Counted from the first letter of the stretch, positions 1 to 9,273 are shown. The stretch: 64,000 bases of DNA from Phenylobacterium sp. SCN 70-31 (GCF_001724605.1 NZ_MEEX01000004.1:396762-460761), one strand, 5' to 3'. Notes: generated by a model from the sequence alone, not told the origin. Program-made: numbers and translations.

Positions 1-199
1 GCGGCGGCACCAGGGCGCGGAGGAGCTGGACGAAGCTGGAGCCCAGGATCCTCAGCGTCTCGGCCAGGGCGAACCCTGCCTCGCCCTCGGCCACGCCCAA
101 TCGCCGCGCCGCTAGCCCCAGGAGCACCCCGACCACCATCGCGGCCAGCACCTGAAGCCCGAACCCGCTCACGAAACGGGACCCCGCCGCCTGCGTCAT
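1..199 (-). CDS. Dicarboxylate/amino acid:cation symporter, N-terminal part (partial)
   Basis: Only the first 66 codons are inside the window; the gene continues past base 1. The start is the ATG read on the minus strand at 199. A hydrophobic helix (GLQVLAAMVVGVLLGL) is followed by FVQLLRALVPP, matching the first membrane helix and the conserved segment after it in the SDF (DctA/GltP) secondary transporters. Members of that family use Na+ or H+ gradients to import C4-dicarboxylates or acidic amino acids across the inner membrane. Substrate cannot be told from this fragment. It lies downstream of the serine hydrolase gene on the same strand with a 139-base gap. Confidence 0.65.
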   Translation of the reverse strand, partial: MTQAAGSRFVSGFGLQVLAAMVVGVLLGLAARRLGVAEGEAGFALAETLRILGSSFVQLLRALVPP

Positions 200-338
200 C
201 TGCTGCCCGCCGTCGTCACCGCCTTTCGTTCCGGGCGGCCGCCAATGGCTACCGCAGTCGTCGGGTTCGTGCGGCGCCCGAAAGTCTGCGGGTGGATTCA
301 GCCGACCTCGGCGCCCGCTTACTGGGCGGTGGCGATGC

Positions 339-1628
339 TCAGCGCGTCCCGTCCAGCGCCGCTCGCACCGCCTTCTGGCTGGTCGGCTGAAGGGGCGGGA
401 AGCCCGGTCCCATCAGCCGCTGGACCAGGCCCACGAACACCAGCCGGTTCTCGGGATCGACCCAGAACCAGGTGCCGGCCGCGCCATCCCAGAGGTAGCT
501 GCCCTTGCCCATCGCCACGCCCGCCTTGGCCGGATCGGTGACGACGACGCCGTTGTAGCCGAACTCATATCCCGGCCGGATCTGCTGCATGCCGATGCCG
601 TACCTCCCGCCGAGCAGTTCAGGCGACAGGTGGTTGCTCATCATCTCGGCCGCGGCCTTGCGGCTGATGATGCGGCGGCCGTCCAGGGTCCCGCCGCCCA
701 GCAGCATCCGCGCGAAGCGGGCGTAGTCGTGAGCCGTGGTGACCAGCCCGCCGCCGCCCGATGCAAAGCCGGGAGCATTGGCGTAGTCCGACAGGAAGGG
801 GCTGCCGGCCGCGGGCGCCTGGAGCTTGCCGTCACGCCACTCGTAGAGGGCGGCGAAGCGGCCGCGCTTCTCCGCGGGCACATGGAATCCGGTGTCGGTC
901 ATCTTCAGCGGGCGGAAGATGCGGGCGTCCATGAACTGCGCCAGCGACCGGCCGCTCAGGCGCTCCACGATCACGCCCTGGATGTCCATGGCGATGGAGT
1001 ACTTCCACTTCGTCCCCGGCTCGTAGGCGAGCGGAAGGTCGGCCACCCGCCGCAGGAAATCTTCGGTGGACGTGGCGCGCATCGGCCCGTTGTCGCTGCG
1101 ATAGATCGCATCGACATCGCTCGCCTCGAAACCGTAGAGGAAGCCGGCCGTGTGGGTCATGAGCTGGCCGACGGTCGGCGGCGTGGCCGGCGCCTCGAGG
1201 ATCGGCCGTCCGTCGGCGTCCTTGCCCTTCCAGACCTTGAGGTCGGCCAGTTCGGGCAGGTGCTTCGAGATCGGGTCGTCGGGTTTCCAGCGGCCCTCGT
1301 CGCGCAGGATCATCATGGCGACGGCCGTCACCGGCTTGGTCATGGAGAAGGCGCGGACGATGGTGTCCATCTCCATCGGCGCGCCCGTCGCCAGGTCGCG
1401 GACGCCATAGGCCTCGGCATGGACCATCCGGCCGTCCTTGAACGCCAGGGTGATCATGCCCGGAAGCTGGCCCTGGTCGACGAAGGGATGCAGGGCCGAC
1501 TGCACCGGCGCCCAGGTCGGCGAAGCGGCGTCGGCGACCGTGGGCTTCGGCTGGCTCCAGGCGGCGGGCGCAGGACAGCTCAGCGCGACCGCGAACAGCG
1601 CGGCGGCCAGGTGATGGCGACGGATCAT
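339..1628 (-). CDS. Exported class-C beta-lactamase-family serine hydrolase (EstB-like esterase)
   Basis: 429 residues with a signal peptide (about residues 1-25, ending AAWSQ). The serine nucleophile motif is S95-M-T-K98 and the family Tyr is Y210 in KYSIAMD, so the YxN motif reads YSI, as in family VIII esterases rather than true beta-lactamases. The family hydrolyses esters or amides through an acyl-enzyme; the substrate here is unknown. It probably acts in the periplasm. It is the last of three minus-strand genes (after the enoyl-CoA hydratase and the flavoprotein, gaps 59 and 90 bases) that diverge from the sulfatase at 3714, so it likely belongs to the same catabolic regulon. Confidence 0.8.
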   Translation of the reverse strand: MIRRHHLAAALFAVALSCPAPAAWSQPKPTVADAASPTWAPVQSALHPFVDQGQLPGMITLAFKDGRMVHAEAYGVRDLATGAPMEMDTIVRAFSMTKPVTAVAMMILRDEGRWKPDDPISKHLPELADLKVWKGKDADGRPILEAPATPPTVGQLMTHTAGFLYGFEASDVDAIYRSDNGPMRATSTEDFLRRVADLPLAYEPGTKWKYSIAMDIQGVIVERLSGRSLAQFMDARIFRPLKMTDTGFHVPAEKRGRFAALYEWRDGKLQAPAAGSPFLSDYANAPGFASGGGGLVTTAHDYARFARMLLGGGTLDGRRIISRKAAAEMMSNHLSPELLGGRYGIGMQQIRPGYEFGYNGVVVTDPAKAGVAMGKGSYLWDGAAGTWFWVDPENRLVFVGLVQRLMGPGFPPLQPTSQKAVRAALDGTR

Positions 1629-1718
1629 GCGGGGGCCCTCCCAAGCCCGGGAGCGCCAGCATGGCCCGGAACGGCCGGTCGGCGCCAGCCGCTCCCGCGG
1701 CCGGCGCCGGTTAGGCGA

Positions 1719-2690
1719 TCAGACCAGCTTGGCCAGGCGGTCTTTGATGATGCCCTCGGCCTCGGACATGATCCGGTCGACCAGTTCCTTGACCGTGGGC
1801 ACGTCGTGGATCAGGCCCGCGACCATGCCGCAGCTCCAGCCGCCGGCGTCCATCTTCCCGTCCTTCATGATCGCGGGATAGACGCCCGCCACCTCGGGCG
1901 CGATGTCGGCGAAGGTCAGCTTGTCCCCCAGCGTGCGCTCCTTCTCCAGCAGGCGCTCGACGCCGGCGTTGACCAGCACGCGTTCGGTGTTGCGCAGCGG
2001 GCGCATGATCAGTCGCGTGTCCAGCTCGCTGGCCGCGATCAGGGCGTCCTTCACGTTCTGGTGGACCGGCGCTTCCTTCGTGGCCATGAAGCGGGTGCCC
2101 ATGTTCATGCCTTCGGCGCCGAGCGCCAGGGCGGCCACGAGGCTGCGGCCGTCGGCCATGCCGCCCGACGCGACGAACGGGATCTTCAGTTCCTCGGCCG
2201 CCCGCGGCAGCAGGATGAAGTTCGGCACGTCGTCCTCGCCCGGATGGCCGCCGCACTCGAAGCCGTCGACGCTGACCGCGTCGCAGCCGATGGCCTCGGC
2301 CTTCAGCGAGTGGCGGACCGAGGTGCATTTGTGGATCACCTTGATCCCGGCTTCCTTCAGCGCAGGCAGCCACTTCTGCGGATTGTTGCCGGCGGTCTCG
2401 ACCGCCTTCACGCCGCTGTCGATGATGGTCTTCACGAGGCCCGGATAGTCGGGGGGCGTCACGGCGGGCAGGAACGTGAGGTTCACGCCGAACGGCTTGT
2501 CGGTCATCTCGCGGCAGCGCGCGATCTCGTTGGCCAGCTTCTCGGGCGTGCCCTGGGTCAGGCCGGTGATGATGCCGAGACCGCCGGCGTTGGAGACGGC
2601 GGCCGCCATCTCGGCGTAGCCCACCATGTGCATGCCGCCCTGGATGATGGGATGTTCGATGCCGAAGAGTTCGGTGATGCGGGTCTTCAT
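1719..2690 (-). CDS. Nitronate monooxygenase / 2-nitropropane dioxygenase-family flavoprotein
   Basis: 323 residues forming an FMN-binding TIM barrel. Family landmarks are the N-terminal HPIIQGGMHMVG, the AGGLGIITG strand-loop, GGHPGEDD, the phosphate-binding FVASGGMADGRS and the GAEGMNMGTRF segment. The family oxidises nitronates, or reduces enoyl thioesters in its FabK branch; many members in degradation clusters have no proven substrate. The start was placed at the ATG at 2690 because the protein there aligns with the family N-terminus (MKTRITELFGIEHP); the frame is open upstream but that part overlaps the next gene antiframe. It sits between an enoyl-CoA hydratase and a serine hydrolase on the same strand, suggesting co-transcription. 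Confidence 0.8.
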   Translation of the reverse strand: MKTRITELFGIEHPIIQGGMHMVGYAEMAAAVSNAGGLGIITGLTQGTPEKLANEIARCREMTDKPFGVNLTFLPAVTPPDYPGLVKTIIDSGVKAVETAGNNPQKWLPALKEAGIKVIHKCTSVRHSLKAEAIGCDAVSVDGFECGGHPGEDDVPNFILLPRAAEELKIPFVASGGMADGRSLVAALALGAEGMNMGTRFMATKEAPVHQNVKDALIAASELDTRLIMRPLRNTERVLVNAGVERLLEKERTLGDKLTFADIAPEVAGVYPAIMKDGKMDAGGWSCGMVAGLIHDVPTVKELVDRIMSEAEGIIKDRLAKLV

Positions 2691-2749
2691 GTCTGACGTT
2701 TCCTGTTGGATCTCTGGTCGTGGCTGTATCTTTTCGGGGCCGCCGATGG

Positions 2750-3544
2750 TCAGCGGCCGTTGAACACCGGCGCGCGCTTCTCGAAGAAGGCCTGACGGGC
2801 CTCCTTGGCGTCTTCGCTGGAGAAGGCGATGCGGATATTGGAGACCTCGTAGCGAAGCTGCTGCTCGAGGTCGCTGGTCTCCAGGGCTCGCACCATGCCC
2901 CGCTTCAGCAGCCGTAGGGTGATCGGCGACCACGCGCAGAGCTGCTGGCAGTAGGCCGACAGGCGGGCGGCGAATTCGCTGTCGTCCACCACCTCGCCGG
3001 CCATGCCGAGCGCCACGGCCTCGTCGCCGGTGGCGGTGCGGTTCTCCATCATGAAGCGCATGGCCTGCTCGTAGCCCATGGCCTGGGGCAGGGTGATGGT
3101 CAGTCCCGCGTCGGGCGAACCGCCGATACGGGTGTAGCCGGCCATCAGCCGCGCGCTGCGCGTCACGAGGCGTACGTCGGTGGCCATGGCGAGGCCCAGG
3201 CCGGCGCCGACGGCGACGCCGTTGATCCCGCCCACCACCGGCTTGTCGCAGACCTTGCGGATCGACAGCAGGAAGCGGCCGACCCAGTGGACGTCGTCCA
3301 GTTGCGCCGACTGCGGCGTCAGCGGCGAGTACCGCTCGGGGCCCGTGAGATCCAGGCCGGCGCAGAAGGAGTCGCCGCTTCCGGTGATGGCGACAACCCA
3401 GACATTGTCGTCGCGCGCCGCCGCCTCGACGGCCTCGATGACGCCCCAGGCCAGCTCGTCGCTGAGCGCGTTCTTCCGCTCGGGGCGGTTCAGCGTGATC
3501 GTCCGCACGTGGCCGTCGTCGACGACCTTCACCAACTGGGCCAT
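2750..3544 (-). CDS. Enoyl-CoA hydratase/isomerase family protein (PaaG-like)
   Basis: 264 residues, normal crotonase length. Oxyanion-hole segments are CAGLDL (about 61-66) and INGVAVGAGLGLAMATD (about 107-123). At the second catalytic position the protein reads GGSPDAG, with Asp145 where hydratases usually have Glu. That pattern is found in isomerase-type members such as PaaG, so isomerisation or ring-opening-type chemistry on an acyl-CoA is as likely as simple hydration. It is the first gene of the minus-strand set and starts 65 bases from operator-like site A in the divergent region shared with the sulfatase. Substrate is unknown. Confidence 0.85.
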   Translation of the reverse strand: MAQLVKVVDDGHVRTITLNRPERKNALSDELAWGVIEAVEAAARDDNVWVVAITGSGDSFCAGLDLTGPERYSPLTPQSAQLDDVHWVGRFLLSIRKVCDKPVVGGINGVAVGAGLGLAMATDVRLVTRSARLMAGYTRIGGSPDAGLTITLPQAMGYEQAMRFMMENRTATGDEAVALGMAGEVVDDSEFAARLSAYCQQLCAWSPITLRLLKRGMVRALETSDLEQQLRYEVSNIRIAFSSEDAKEARQAFFEKRAPVFNGR

Positions 3545-3608
3545 GGCGCCCTTCCTCCCGTTCGTGTTCCTCTAGCCCTGTCACAGACCGTGGGGTCGTG
3601 ACAAATAT

Positions 3609-3633
3609 TGAATGAGAATACCGGTTCCGGTAT
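3609..3633. promoter_or_regulatory. Operator-like site A (divergent enoyl-CoA hydratase / sulfatase region)
   Basis: On the minus strand, bases 3627-3609 read GAACCGGTATTCTCATTCA, 17 of 19 identical to site C at 6895. Overlapping it is a perfect inverted repeat, ATACCGG-TT-CCGGTAT (3618-3633). It lies between the divergent starts at 3544 and 3714. The form suits a TetR-type dimer; the binding protein is inferred to be one or both TetR proteins of this region. Confidence 0.6.
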
Positions 3634-3713
3634 CAAGGTCGAGCGGCGATGTGACCGCAGGTAAGAACGACGGGCGTCCGCACGGCGGCGGCCCGCGCAA
3701 CGGGAGGCGGCGT

Positions 3714-5354
3714 ATGCGTTCGAAACTGGCTCTTCTCACGGCGACGGCCATGCTGGCCGGCCTGGCGCCCCAGGCTGTGGCCCAGGCTCCGGCCCATGTC
3801 CCCGTGGACCGTCCGGTGATCAACGCCGGCCCGCCGCGCGACGTCACCTGGCAGCCTGGCCCGGTGCGGCCCCCGTCCGGCCGACGCGCGCCCAACGTCA
3901 TCGTCATCCTGGTGGACGATCTCGGCTACAACGACCTCAGCTTCAACGGCGGCGGCGTGGCCGGGGGGGCTGTGCCGACTCCCAACATCGACGCCATTGG
4001 CCGTCAGGGCGTGCAGTTCGAGCAGGCCTATTCCGGTCACGGCACCTGCGCCCCCTCGCGCGCGGCGCTTCTGACCGGACGCTACCCCACGCGCTTCGGC
4101 TTCGAGTTCACGCCGACGCCGCTTCGCTTCGCCCGCCAGGTCCGGGCCCACCACTACGGCAAGCTGAACCCGGTCTATTTCGCCGACCGCGAGAAGGACG
4201 TGATCCCGATGGTCGAGATGGGCGTGCCCACCGACCAGATCATGCTGGGGCAGGTTCTGCAGAATGCGGGCTACCACACGATCCAGCTCGGCAAATGGCA
4301 CCTGGGCGAGGCGCCCAAGTTCCAGCCCCAGGTCCGCGGCTTCTCCGAGACGCTGGGCTTCACGGGCGGCGGCTCGATGTTCCTGAAGAAGGAGGATCCG
4401 CGGGTCGTCAATTCGATCCAGGGCTTCGATCCCATCGACATGCAGCTCTGGTCGACGCTCCAGTTCTATGTTCGCAAGGATGGCGGCGAGCCGTTCGAGC
4501 CCAAGCGGCACATGACCGACTACCTGACCGACGAGGCGATCGCCGCGGTCGAGGCGAACAAGAACCGGCCGTTCTTCATGTACCTGGCCTACAACGCCCC
4601 GCACACGCCGCTGCAGGCGACGCGCGAGGACTATGAGTCGCTCTCGTATATCCAGGATCACAAGCTGCGCGTGTACGCCGCGATGATCCGTCAACTCGAC
4701 CGCAACGTCGGACGGTTGACCCAGGCGCTGCAGGAGCGCGGCCTGGAGGACGACACGCTGGTGATCTTCACCAGCGACAACGGCGGCGCCTACTACCTGG
4801 GCCTCGAGGACATCAACCGGCCGTTCCGCGGCTGGAAGCAGACGTTCTTCGAGGGTGGGATTCGCGTTCCGCTGATGATGAAGTGGCCGGCGGCGATCCG
4901 TCCGGGCAGTGTCTATCACGCGCCGGTTTCGCACTTCGACATCTTCGCCACCAGCGTGGCGGCCGCGCGCGGCGCGATGCCCAGGGATCGCGCCATGGAT
5001 GGCGTGGACCTGATGCCCTACGTGACCGGCAAGAAGCTGGGACGGCCTCACGAGGTCCTCTTCTGGCGCACCGGTCCCTATCGCGTCGTGCGGGCCGGCG
5101 ACTGGAAGCTCCAGGTGACCGAGCGGCCGCAGAAGGACTGGCTGTACGATCTGTCGGCCGACCCCACGGAACGCGTGAACCTGGCCGAGGCCATGCCCGA
5201 GAAGGTGGCTGAGCTGAAGCGCCTGCTGGCCACGCACGACGCCCAGCAGGTGAAGCCTCTGTGGCCCGAGCTTGGCCAATCGCCGGTGATGCTGGATCAT
5301 TCGCTGATCCTCCCGCAGGAGGAGGGCGAAGAGTACGTGTACTGGGGCAACTGA
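3714..5354 (+). CDS. Exported sulfatase (arylsulfatase family, formylglycine type)
   Basis: 546 residues with a signal peptide (about 1-24, ending QAVAQ). The metal-site strand VIVILVDDLGYNDL carries D68 and D69. The sulfatase signature is C112-A-P-S-R116; Cys112 would be oxidised to formylglycine by a maturase, which is not in this window. GKWHLG and TSDNGG further on are also family motifs. The family hydrolyses sulfate esters in the periplasm. The ATG at 3714 was chosen because GGGAGGCG precedes it and the signal peptide starts there; an upstream in-frame start at 3612 would lie within operator-like site A. Its paralogue is at 24094. A TetR gene follows 87 bases downstream. Confidence 0.88.
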   Translation: MRSKLALLTATAMLAGLAPQAVAQAPAHVPVDRPVINAGPPRDVTWQPGPVRPPSGRRAPNVIVILVDDLGYNDLSFNGGGVAGGAVPTPNIDAIGRQGVQFEQAYSGHGTCAPSRAALLTGRYPTRFGFEFTPTPLRFARQVRAHHYGKLNPVYFADREKDVIPMVEMGVPTDQIMLGQVLQNAGYHTIQLGKWHLGEAPKFQPQVRGFSETLGFTGGGSMFLKKEDPRVVNSIQGFDPIDMQLWSTLQFYVRKDGGEPFEPKRHMTDYLTDEAIAAVEANKNRPFFMYLAYNAPHTPLQATREDYESLSYIQDHKLRVYAAMIRQLDRNVGRLTQALQERGLEDDTLVIFTSDNGGAYYLGLEDINRPFRGWKQTFFEGGIRVPLMMKWPAAIRPGSVYHAPVSHFDIFATSVAAARGAMPRDRAMDGVDLMPYVTGKKLGRPHEVLFWRTGPYRVVRAGDWKLQVTERPQKDWLYDLSADPTERVNLAEAMPEKVAELKRLLATHDAQQVKPLWPELGQSPVMLDHSLILPQEEGEEYVYWGN

Positions 5355-5441
5355 GTCCGGCTGCCGCTCCGCGGCGCATCGGCTCTGAAGCTGGGGAAGC
5401 GCCGGCCGATTCGTCGGCCGGCGGGCGCGGGAGCTGGACGT

Positions 5442-6104
5442 TTGGCGGTAGATAACTCGATCCTGACCGAACTCGATGGCGTCTTCCCCGCCAACCAGGC
5501 CCGTAGTCGTGAGGCCCAGGCCCGCCTGCTGGCCGCCGGTGAGCGGGTGTTCGCCGAGAAGGGTTACGACGAGGCCCACGTCAGCGACATCGCCGCGGCC
5601 GCCAACTGCTCGGTCGGCAGTTTCTATCGGCGTTTCCGGGACAAGGAGGCGTTGTTCCGCGCCCTCCATATGCAGTTCATCCTGCGGATCGGCCGGAACA
5701 TGGCCCGGTTCCTGGCCATGCCGGAATGGTCCGACAAGCCGACCTACGAGATCCTCCGCACGCTGATCGGGAACTCCGCGCGGGTGATCGAGCGGCATCA
5801 CGGCTTCTTCCGGGCGCTGTTCCAGCGGACCCTGGCGGGTGCGGGCTCGTCCTACATCCTGGCGCTGCGTGTGGCCGACAACGAATCGGGCCGGCTTCTG
5901 GCGGCGTTCCTGCGAGAACGCGGCGAGGGGGTCGGCGAGGACCTGGACGAAACCTGCATCCTGGCGCTCCGGACGGTGGACGCTGTCCTCATCAATCGCG
6001 TCCTGCGCCGCCAGATCACCGGCGATACGGTGGCGCCGCCGCTGGTCGTCGACATGTTGACGCGCATGCTGGCCGCCGGTGTCGGCGTGACGCCGCCCGA
6101 TTGA
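5442..6104 (+). CDS. TetR-family transcriptional regulator (regulator 1)
   Basis: 220 residues, the usual TetR length, with an N-terminal helix-turn-helix (about 24-70) and a ligand-sensing C-terminal region with no recognised domain. The recognition helix reads C56-SVGSFYRRF-65, the same as in the second TetR at 12622. Translation seems to start at TTG 5442, with GGGAG seven bases upstream; there is no good in-frame ATG. It follows the sulfatase on the same strand and precedes the Nu-class GST, which has an operator-like site in front of it. I infer that it represses the surrounding genes until a substrate or CoA intermediate binds. Confidence 0.85.
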   Translation: MAVDNSILTELDGVFPANQARSREAQARLLAAGERVFAEKGYDEAHVSDIAAAANCSVGSFYRRFRDKEALFRALHMQFILRIGRNMARFLAMPEWSDKPTYEILRTLIGNSARVIERHHGFFRALFQRTLAGAGSSYILALRVADNESGRLLAAFLRERGEGVGEDLDETCILALRTVDAVLINRVLRRQITGDTVAPPLVVDMLTRMLAAGVGVTPPD

Positions 6105-6129
6105 CGGGATCTCTCCGCGTCGCCCTTTA

Positions 6130-6150
6130 CGGAACAGTAGTTCCGATTCA
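6130..6150. promoter_or_regulatory. Operator-like site B, upstream of the Nu-class GST
   Basis: Bases 6132-6150 read GAACAGTAGTTCCGATTCA, 14 of 19 matching site C. Within it, 6130-6145 is a perfect dyad, CGGAAC-AGTA-GTTCCG. It ends 29 bases before the GST start, a position where a bound repressor would block transcription. It also lies just downstream of TetR regulator 1. Confidence 0.55.
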
Positions 6151-6179
6151 TAAAAGAACCCTGAGACGAGGAGCGGTGA

Positions 6180-6845
6180 ATGATCGACCTGCATTTCTGG
6201 CCGACGCCGAACGGCTGGAAGATCACCATCATGCTGGAGGAGACAGGCCTCCCCTACCGGCTGGTCCCCGTCGATATAAGCGCCGGGGCCCAGCTCGAGC
6301 CCGCCTTTCTGGCGTTGTCTCCGAACGGCCGGATGCCGGCCATCCACGATCCCGACGGACCGGGCGGAGAGCCGATCGCCATCTTCGAGACGGGTGCGAT
6401 CCTCCAGTACCTTGGGGACAAGGCGGGACGCTTCTATCCGGCCGAACGGCGGGCGCGGTCGACGGTCGAGCAGTGGCTGTTCTGGCAGTGCGCCGGGCTG
6501 GGGCCGATGGTCGGCCAGGCGGCGCACTTCAACTATCAGAAGGAGAAGATTCCCTACGCGATCCAGCGCTACACCAATGAGGCGAAACGGCTCTACGGCG
6601 TCATGGATCGGCGGCTGGGCGAGGCGGACTATCTGGGAGGCGACTATTCCATCGCCGACATGGCCACGTGGCCGTGGACTCGGGGCTACAAGGCGCTGGG
6701 CATCGATCTCGGGGACTTCCCCAACCTCCAGGCCTGGTTCAAGCGCGTGGGAGCCCGGGAGGCGGTCCTGAAGGGCGCCAACATCGGCAAGGACGACTTT
6801 GCTCAACGCCAGCGCGAACTGAGGGGTGCGAACCCTCCGGGCTGA
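6180..6845 (+). CDS. Nu-class glutathione S-transferase (YfcG/YghU-like)
   Basis: 221 residues. The N-terminal thioredoxin-fold domain begins MIDLHFWPTPNGWKIT; the TPNG segment is the Nu-class active site, which binds two glutathiones or a glutathione disulfide instead of using a Tyr or Ser. ETGAILQYL gives the glutathione gamma-glutamyl site. The C-terminal helical domain has WLFWQ and the capping motif region YSIADMATWPW. E. coli YfcG is a disulfide-bond reductase, so this may recycle mixed disulfides or peroxides instead of conjugating substrate. A GAGGAG ribosome site precedes the ATG, and operator-like site B lies in its promoter region. Confidence 0.9.
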   Translation: MIDLHFWPTPNGWKITIMLEETGLPYRLVPVDISAGAQLEPAFLALSPNGRMPAIHDPDGPGGEPIAIFETGAILQYLGDKAGRFYPAERRARSTVEQWLFWQCAGLGPMVGQAAHFNYQKEKIPYAIQRYTNEAKRLYGVMDRRLGEADYLGGDYSIADMATWPWTRGYKALGIDLGDFPNLQAWFKRVGAREAVLKGANIGKDDFAQRQRELRGANPPG

Positions 6846-6894
6846 CCCGAATTGGGTGGGGGCGGATTGACAATTTCGGGCCGCGGCGTAGGTT

Positions 6895-6913
6895 GAACCG
6901 GAATTCACATTCA
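6895..6913. promoter_or_regulatory. Operator-like site C, upstream of the TonB-dependent receptor
   Basis: The 19 bases GAACCGGAATTCACATTCA are the copy closest to the consensus of the seven sites. The site ends 47 bases before the receptor start codon. It is less symmetrical than sites A, B, D and F, so the dyad may be read mainly through its GAACCGGAATTC half. Confidence 0.55.
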
Positions 6914-6960
6914 CTTACGCACAACAAGAACAACGCACGCATCCAGGGGAGTTAACGACC

Positions 6961-9273
6961 ATGCCAGGGCGCAATCTTGCTCGGACTCTGCTCGCCTCCA
7001 CCGCGCTCGCGGTGGCCGCCACCGCCACGCCGGTGATGGCTCAAGGCGACGTGGCTGAGATCGAGACACTCATCGTCACCGCGAACAAGCGGGCCGAGAA
7101 CATTCAGGACGTCCCGATGTCGGTGACCGCCGTCAGCGGCGACTTCCTCGAGAAGACCGGCATCAGCAACGTGACGGAGCTGTCGCGCTTCATCCCGTCG
7201 GTCTCGATCTCGCAGTCGAACAACAACCGCAACACCACCGTCTTCGTTCGCGGCATCGGCACGTCGGGCACCAACCCCGGCATCGAGGCGAGCGTCGGCA
7301 TCTTCATCGACGGCGTCTACATCCTCGCCGCCGGCCCCATCCAAGGGAACCTTCAGGACATTTCGACGGTGGAAATGCTGCGTGGCCCCCAGGGCACGCT
7401 GTATGGCCGCAACACGCCGGTGGGCGCCATCAACATCACGTCGCGCGAGCCCTCGCAGAAAGCCGAAGGCATGCTCACGGCGCGGGTCGGCAACTATGAG
7501 GACCGCGCGCTCAGCGGCTTCGTGGGCGGCGGCATCTCGGAAACCCTGGCCGGCCGCCTCTCGTTCTGGGCGACGGACCGCGACGGCTACGAGCACAACC
7601 TGTTCACGGGCAAGGACGTCAACGGCTCCAAGCAGTACGGCTTCCGTGGCCGCCTGAAGTGGACGCCCACCGACAACGTCACCGGTAACTTCATCGGCTA
7701 CTACGCGAACATCGATTCGCAGTGCTGCACGCCCGAAACCCTGGCGCCCAGCACGGCGACGGGCATCGCCACGCCGGGCTTCCTGGCGGCCGCGAACGCC
7801 GTGGGGCGGCCGTTCCGCAACTTCGACGACCGCGACCACGTGGTCGACGACGATGTCGTGGGTGACAACGTGACCGACGTCTACGGCGTTTCGGCCACCT
7901 TCGATATCGAGCTGCCGGGCGGCCATACCCTGACGTCGATCACCGCGTTCAACGGCTACGAGGACAAGATCAAGTCGCTGGCCGCCGACGGCCTGCCGCA
8001 GAACACCGCCACGGGCTCGCAGCGGCTTCGGCGCGAAGGCTACTCCGAGGAGCTGCGGATCGCGTCGCCGGTCGATCAGCGCCTGTCGTATCTCGCGGGC
8101 GCCTACCTGTTCTCAGAAACGGTGACCTACACCTCGCAGACGCGTCTGGGCGTGCACGCCAACCGGGTGCTGCCGAACGGCCGCGCCTTCACGCCGGGCG
8201 ACACGAGCACCTTCTACTACACCCAGGACACCAAGAGCTGGGCGCTGTTCGGCCAGGCCACCTTCAATGTCACCGACAGCTTCCGCCTCGTCGGGGGCCT
8301 GCGCTACTCGTACGACAAGAAGAACGGCTACATCGACGCCGACCTGAACCCGACGGCTTCGCTGGCGGCCCGGGCGGTGTTCTCCGTCAACCACCTGGGC
8401 AAGGTGCGTCGGAGCGAGGACAAGATCACCTGGTCGGCCACGGCCCAGTACGACGTGGCGCCGGGCGTCATGGTCTACGCGCTCGCCGCGACGGGCTACA
8501 AGACCGGCGGCTTCAACGCCCGGACGGCGGCGGTGGGCGTCCCGGTGGAGTTCGACGCCGAGAACTCGGAGACCATCGAACTCGGGATCAAGTCGATGCT
8601 GCTGGGCAATCGTCTGGTCCTGAACGCCGACGTCTACCGGATGAAGCTCACGGACTTCCAGGATTCGATCCTGAATCCGCTGACGGGCTCGGGCTTCATC
8701 GTGGCCAACGCCGGCGACCGGAAGGTGCAGGGCTTCGAGGCCGACGCGGAATTCCGGCCGATCCGCGAACTGACCATCAAGGGTTCGCTCGGCTACATGG
8801 ACGCCGAGTTCACCGACTACACGGCGGGCCAATGCTATCCGGGCCGCGCGGCGAACGGGACCCAGCCCGGCACCTGCAACTTCAACGGCCTGACGCCGTC
8901 GCACAGCCCCAAGTGGACGTGGAGCCTGGCGGCCCAGTACCAGGCGCCCCTCGCCGGCACCGGCCTGGAGGTCTTCCTCAACGGGGACATCAGCTACACG
9001 AGCGGGAAGATGCTGGAGCCGCTGCTCGATCCGCGTGGCTTCCAGGACTCGGTGACGCTCGTCGGTCTGCGGGCGGGGATCGCGCCGGAGAACGGCAAGT
9101 GGCGGATCTCGGCCTACGCCAGGAACCTCTTCGACCGCAGCTACTTCGTCCAGAGCACGCTGCAACCGCTCAACGCCTTCATCTCGGCGGGCGGTTCGGC
9201 GCAGGCCCAGGGCTTCGTCGGCTGGTACGCTCCGCCGCGCACCTACGGCGTCGAGGCCACGGTCAGGTTCTAA
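6961..9273 (+). CDS. TonB-dependent outer-membrane receptor
   Basis: 770 residues. A signal peptide (about 1-27, ending PVMAQ) is followed by a TonB-box-like ETLIVTA and a plug domain that starts NIQDVPMSVTAVSG and contains the typical MLRGPQGTLYGRN near its end. The rest is a 22-strand barrel ending in aromatic F (EATVRF). Such receptors import scarce ligands across the outer membrane using TonB energy. The ligand cannot be told from sequence; the gene lies among catabolic genes and not with siderophore or cobalamin genes, so uptake of the catabolic substrate is likely. Site C lies in its promoter region, and it is followed by two genes of glutathione-related enzymes. Confidence 0.92.
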   Translation: MPGRNLARTLLASTALAVAATATPVMAQGDVAEIETLIVTANKRAENIQDVPMSVTAVSGDFLEKTGISNVTELSRFIPSVSISQSNNNRNTTVFVRGIGTSGTNPGIEASVGIFIDGVYILAAGPIQGNLQDISTVEMLRGPQGTLYGRNTPVGAINITSREPSQKAEGMLTARVGNYEDRALSGFVGGGISETLAGRLSFWATDRDGYEHNLFTGKDVNGSKQYGFRGRLKWTPTDNVTGNFIGYYANIDSQCCTPETLAPSTATGIATPGFLAAANAVGRPFRNFDDRDHVVDDDVVGDNVTDVYGVSATFDIELPGGHTLTSITAFNGYEDKIKSLAADGLPQNTATGSQRLRREGYSEELRIASPVDQRLSYLAGAYLFSETVTYTSQTRLGVHANRVLPNGRAFTPGDTSTFYYTQDTKSWALFGQATFNVTDSFRLVGGLRYSYDKKNGYIDADLNPTASLAARAVFSVNHLGKVRRSEDKITWSATAQYDVAPGVMVYALAATGYKTGGFNARTAAVGVPVEFDAENSETIELGIKSMLLGNRLVLNADVYRMKLTDFQDSILNPLTGSGFIVANAGDRKVQGFEADAEFRPIRELTIKGSLGYMDAEFTDYTAGQCYPGRAANGTQPGTCNFNGLTPSHSPKWTWSLAAQYQAPLAGTGLEVFLNGDISYTSGKMLEPLLDPRGFQDSVTLVGLRAGIAPENGKWRISAYARNLFDRSYFVQSTLQPLNAFISAGGSAQAQGFVGWYAPPRTYGVEATVRF

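Noticed and set aside
630..2696. Long plus-strand open frame opposite the serine hydrolase and flavoprotein genes
   Set aside because: Rich in His, Gly, Arg and Ala without any domain; it is the antisense shadow of clearly conserved minus-strand genes in GC-rich DNA.
3612..3713. Upstream start for the sulfatase
   Set aside because: It would begin inside operator-like site A and add 34 residues before an otherwise normal signal peptide; GGGAGGCG favours ATG 3714.
3633..6914. Minus-strand open frame of over 1000 codons opposite the sulfatase, TetR and GST genes
   Set aside because: It spans three recognisable plus-strand genes, and its product has no family features.
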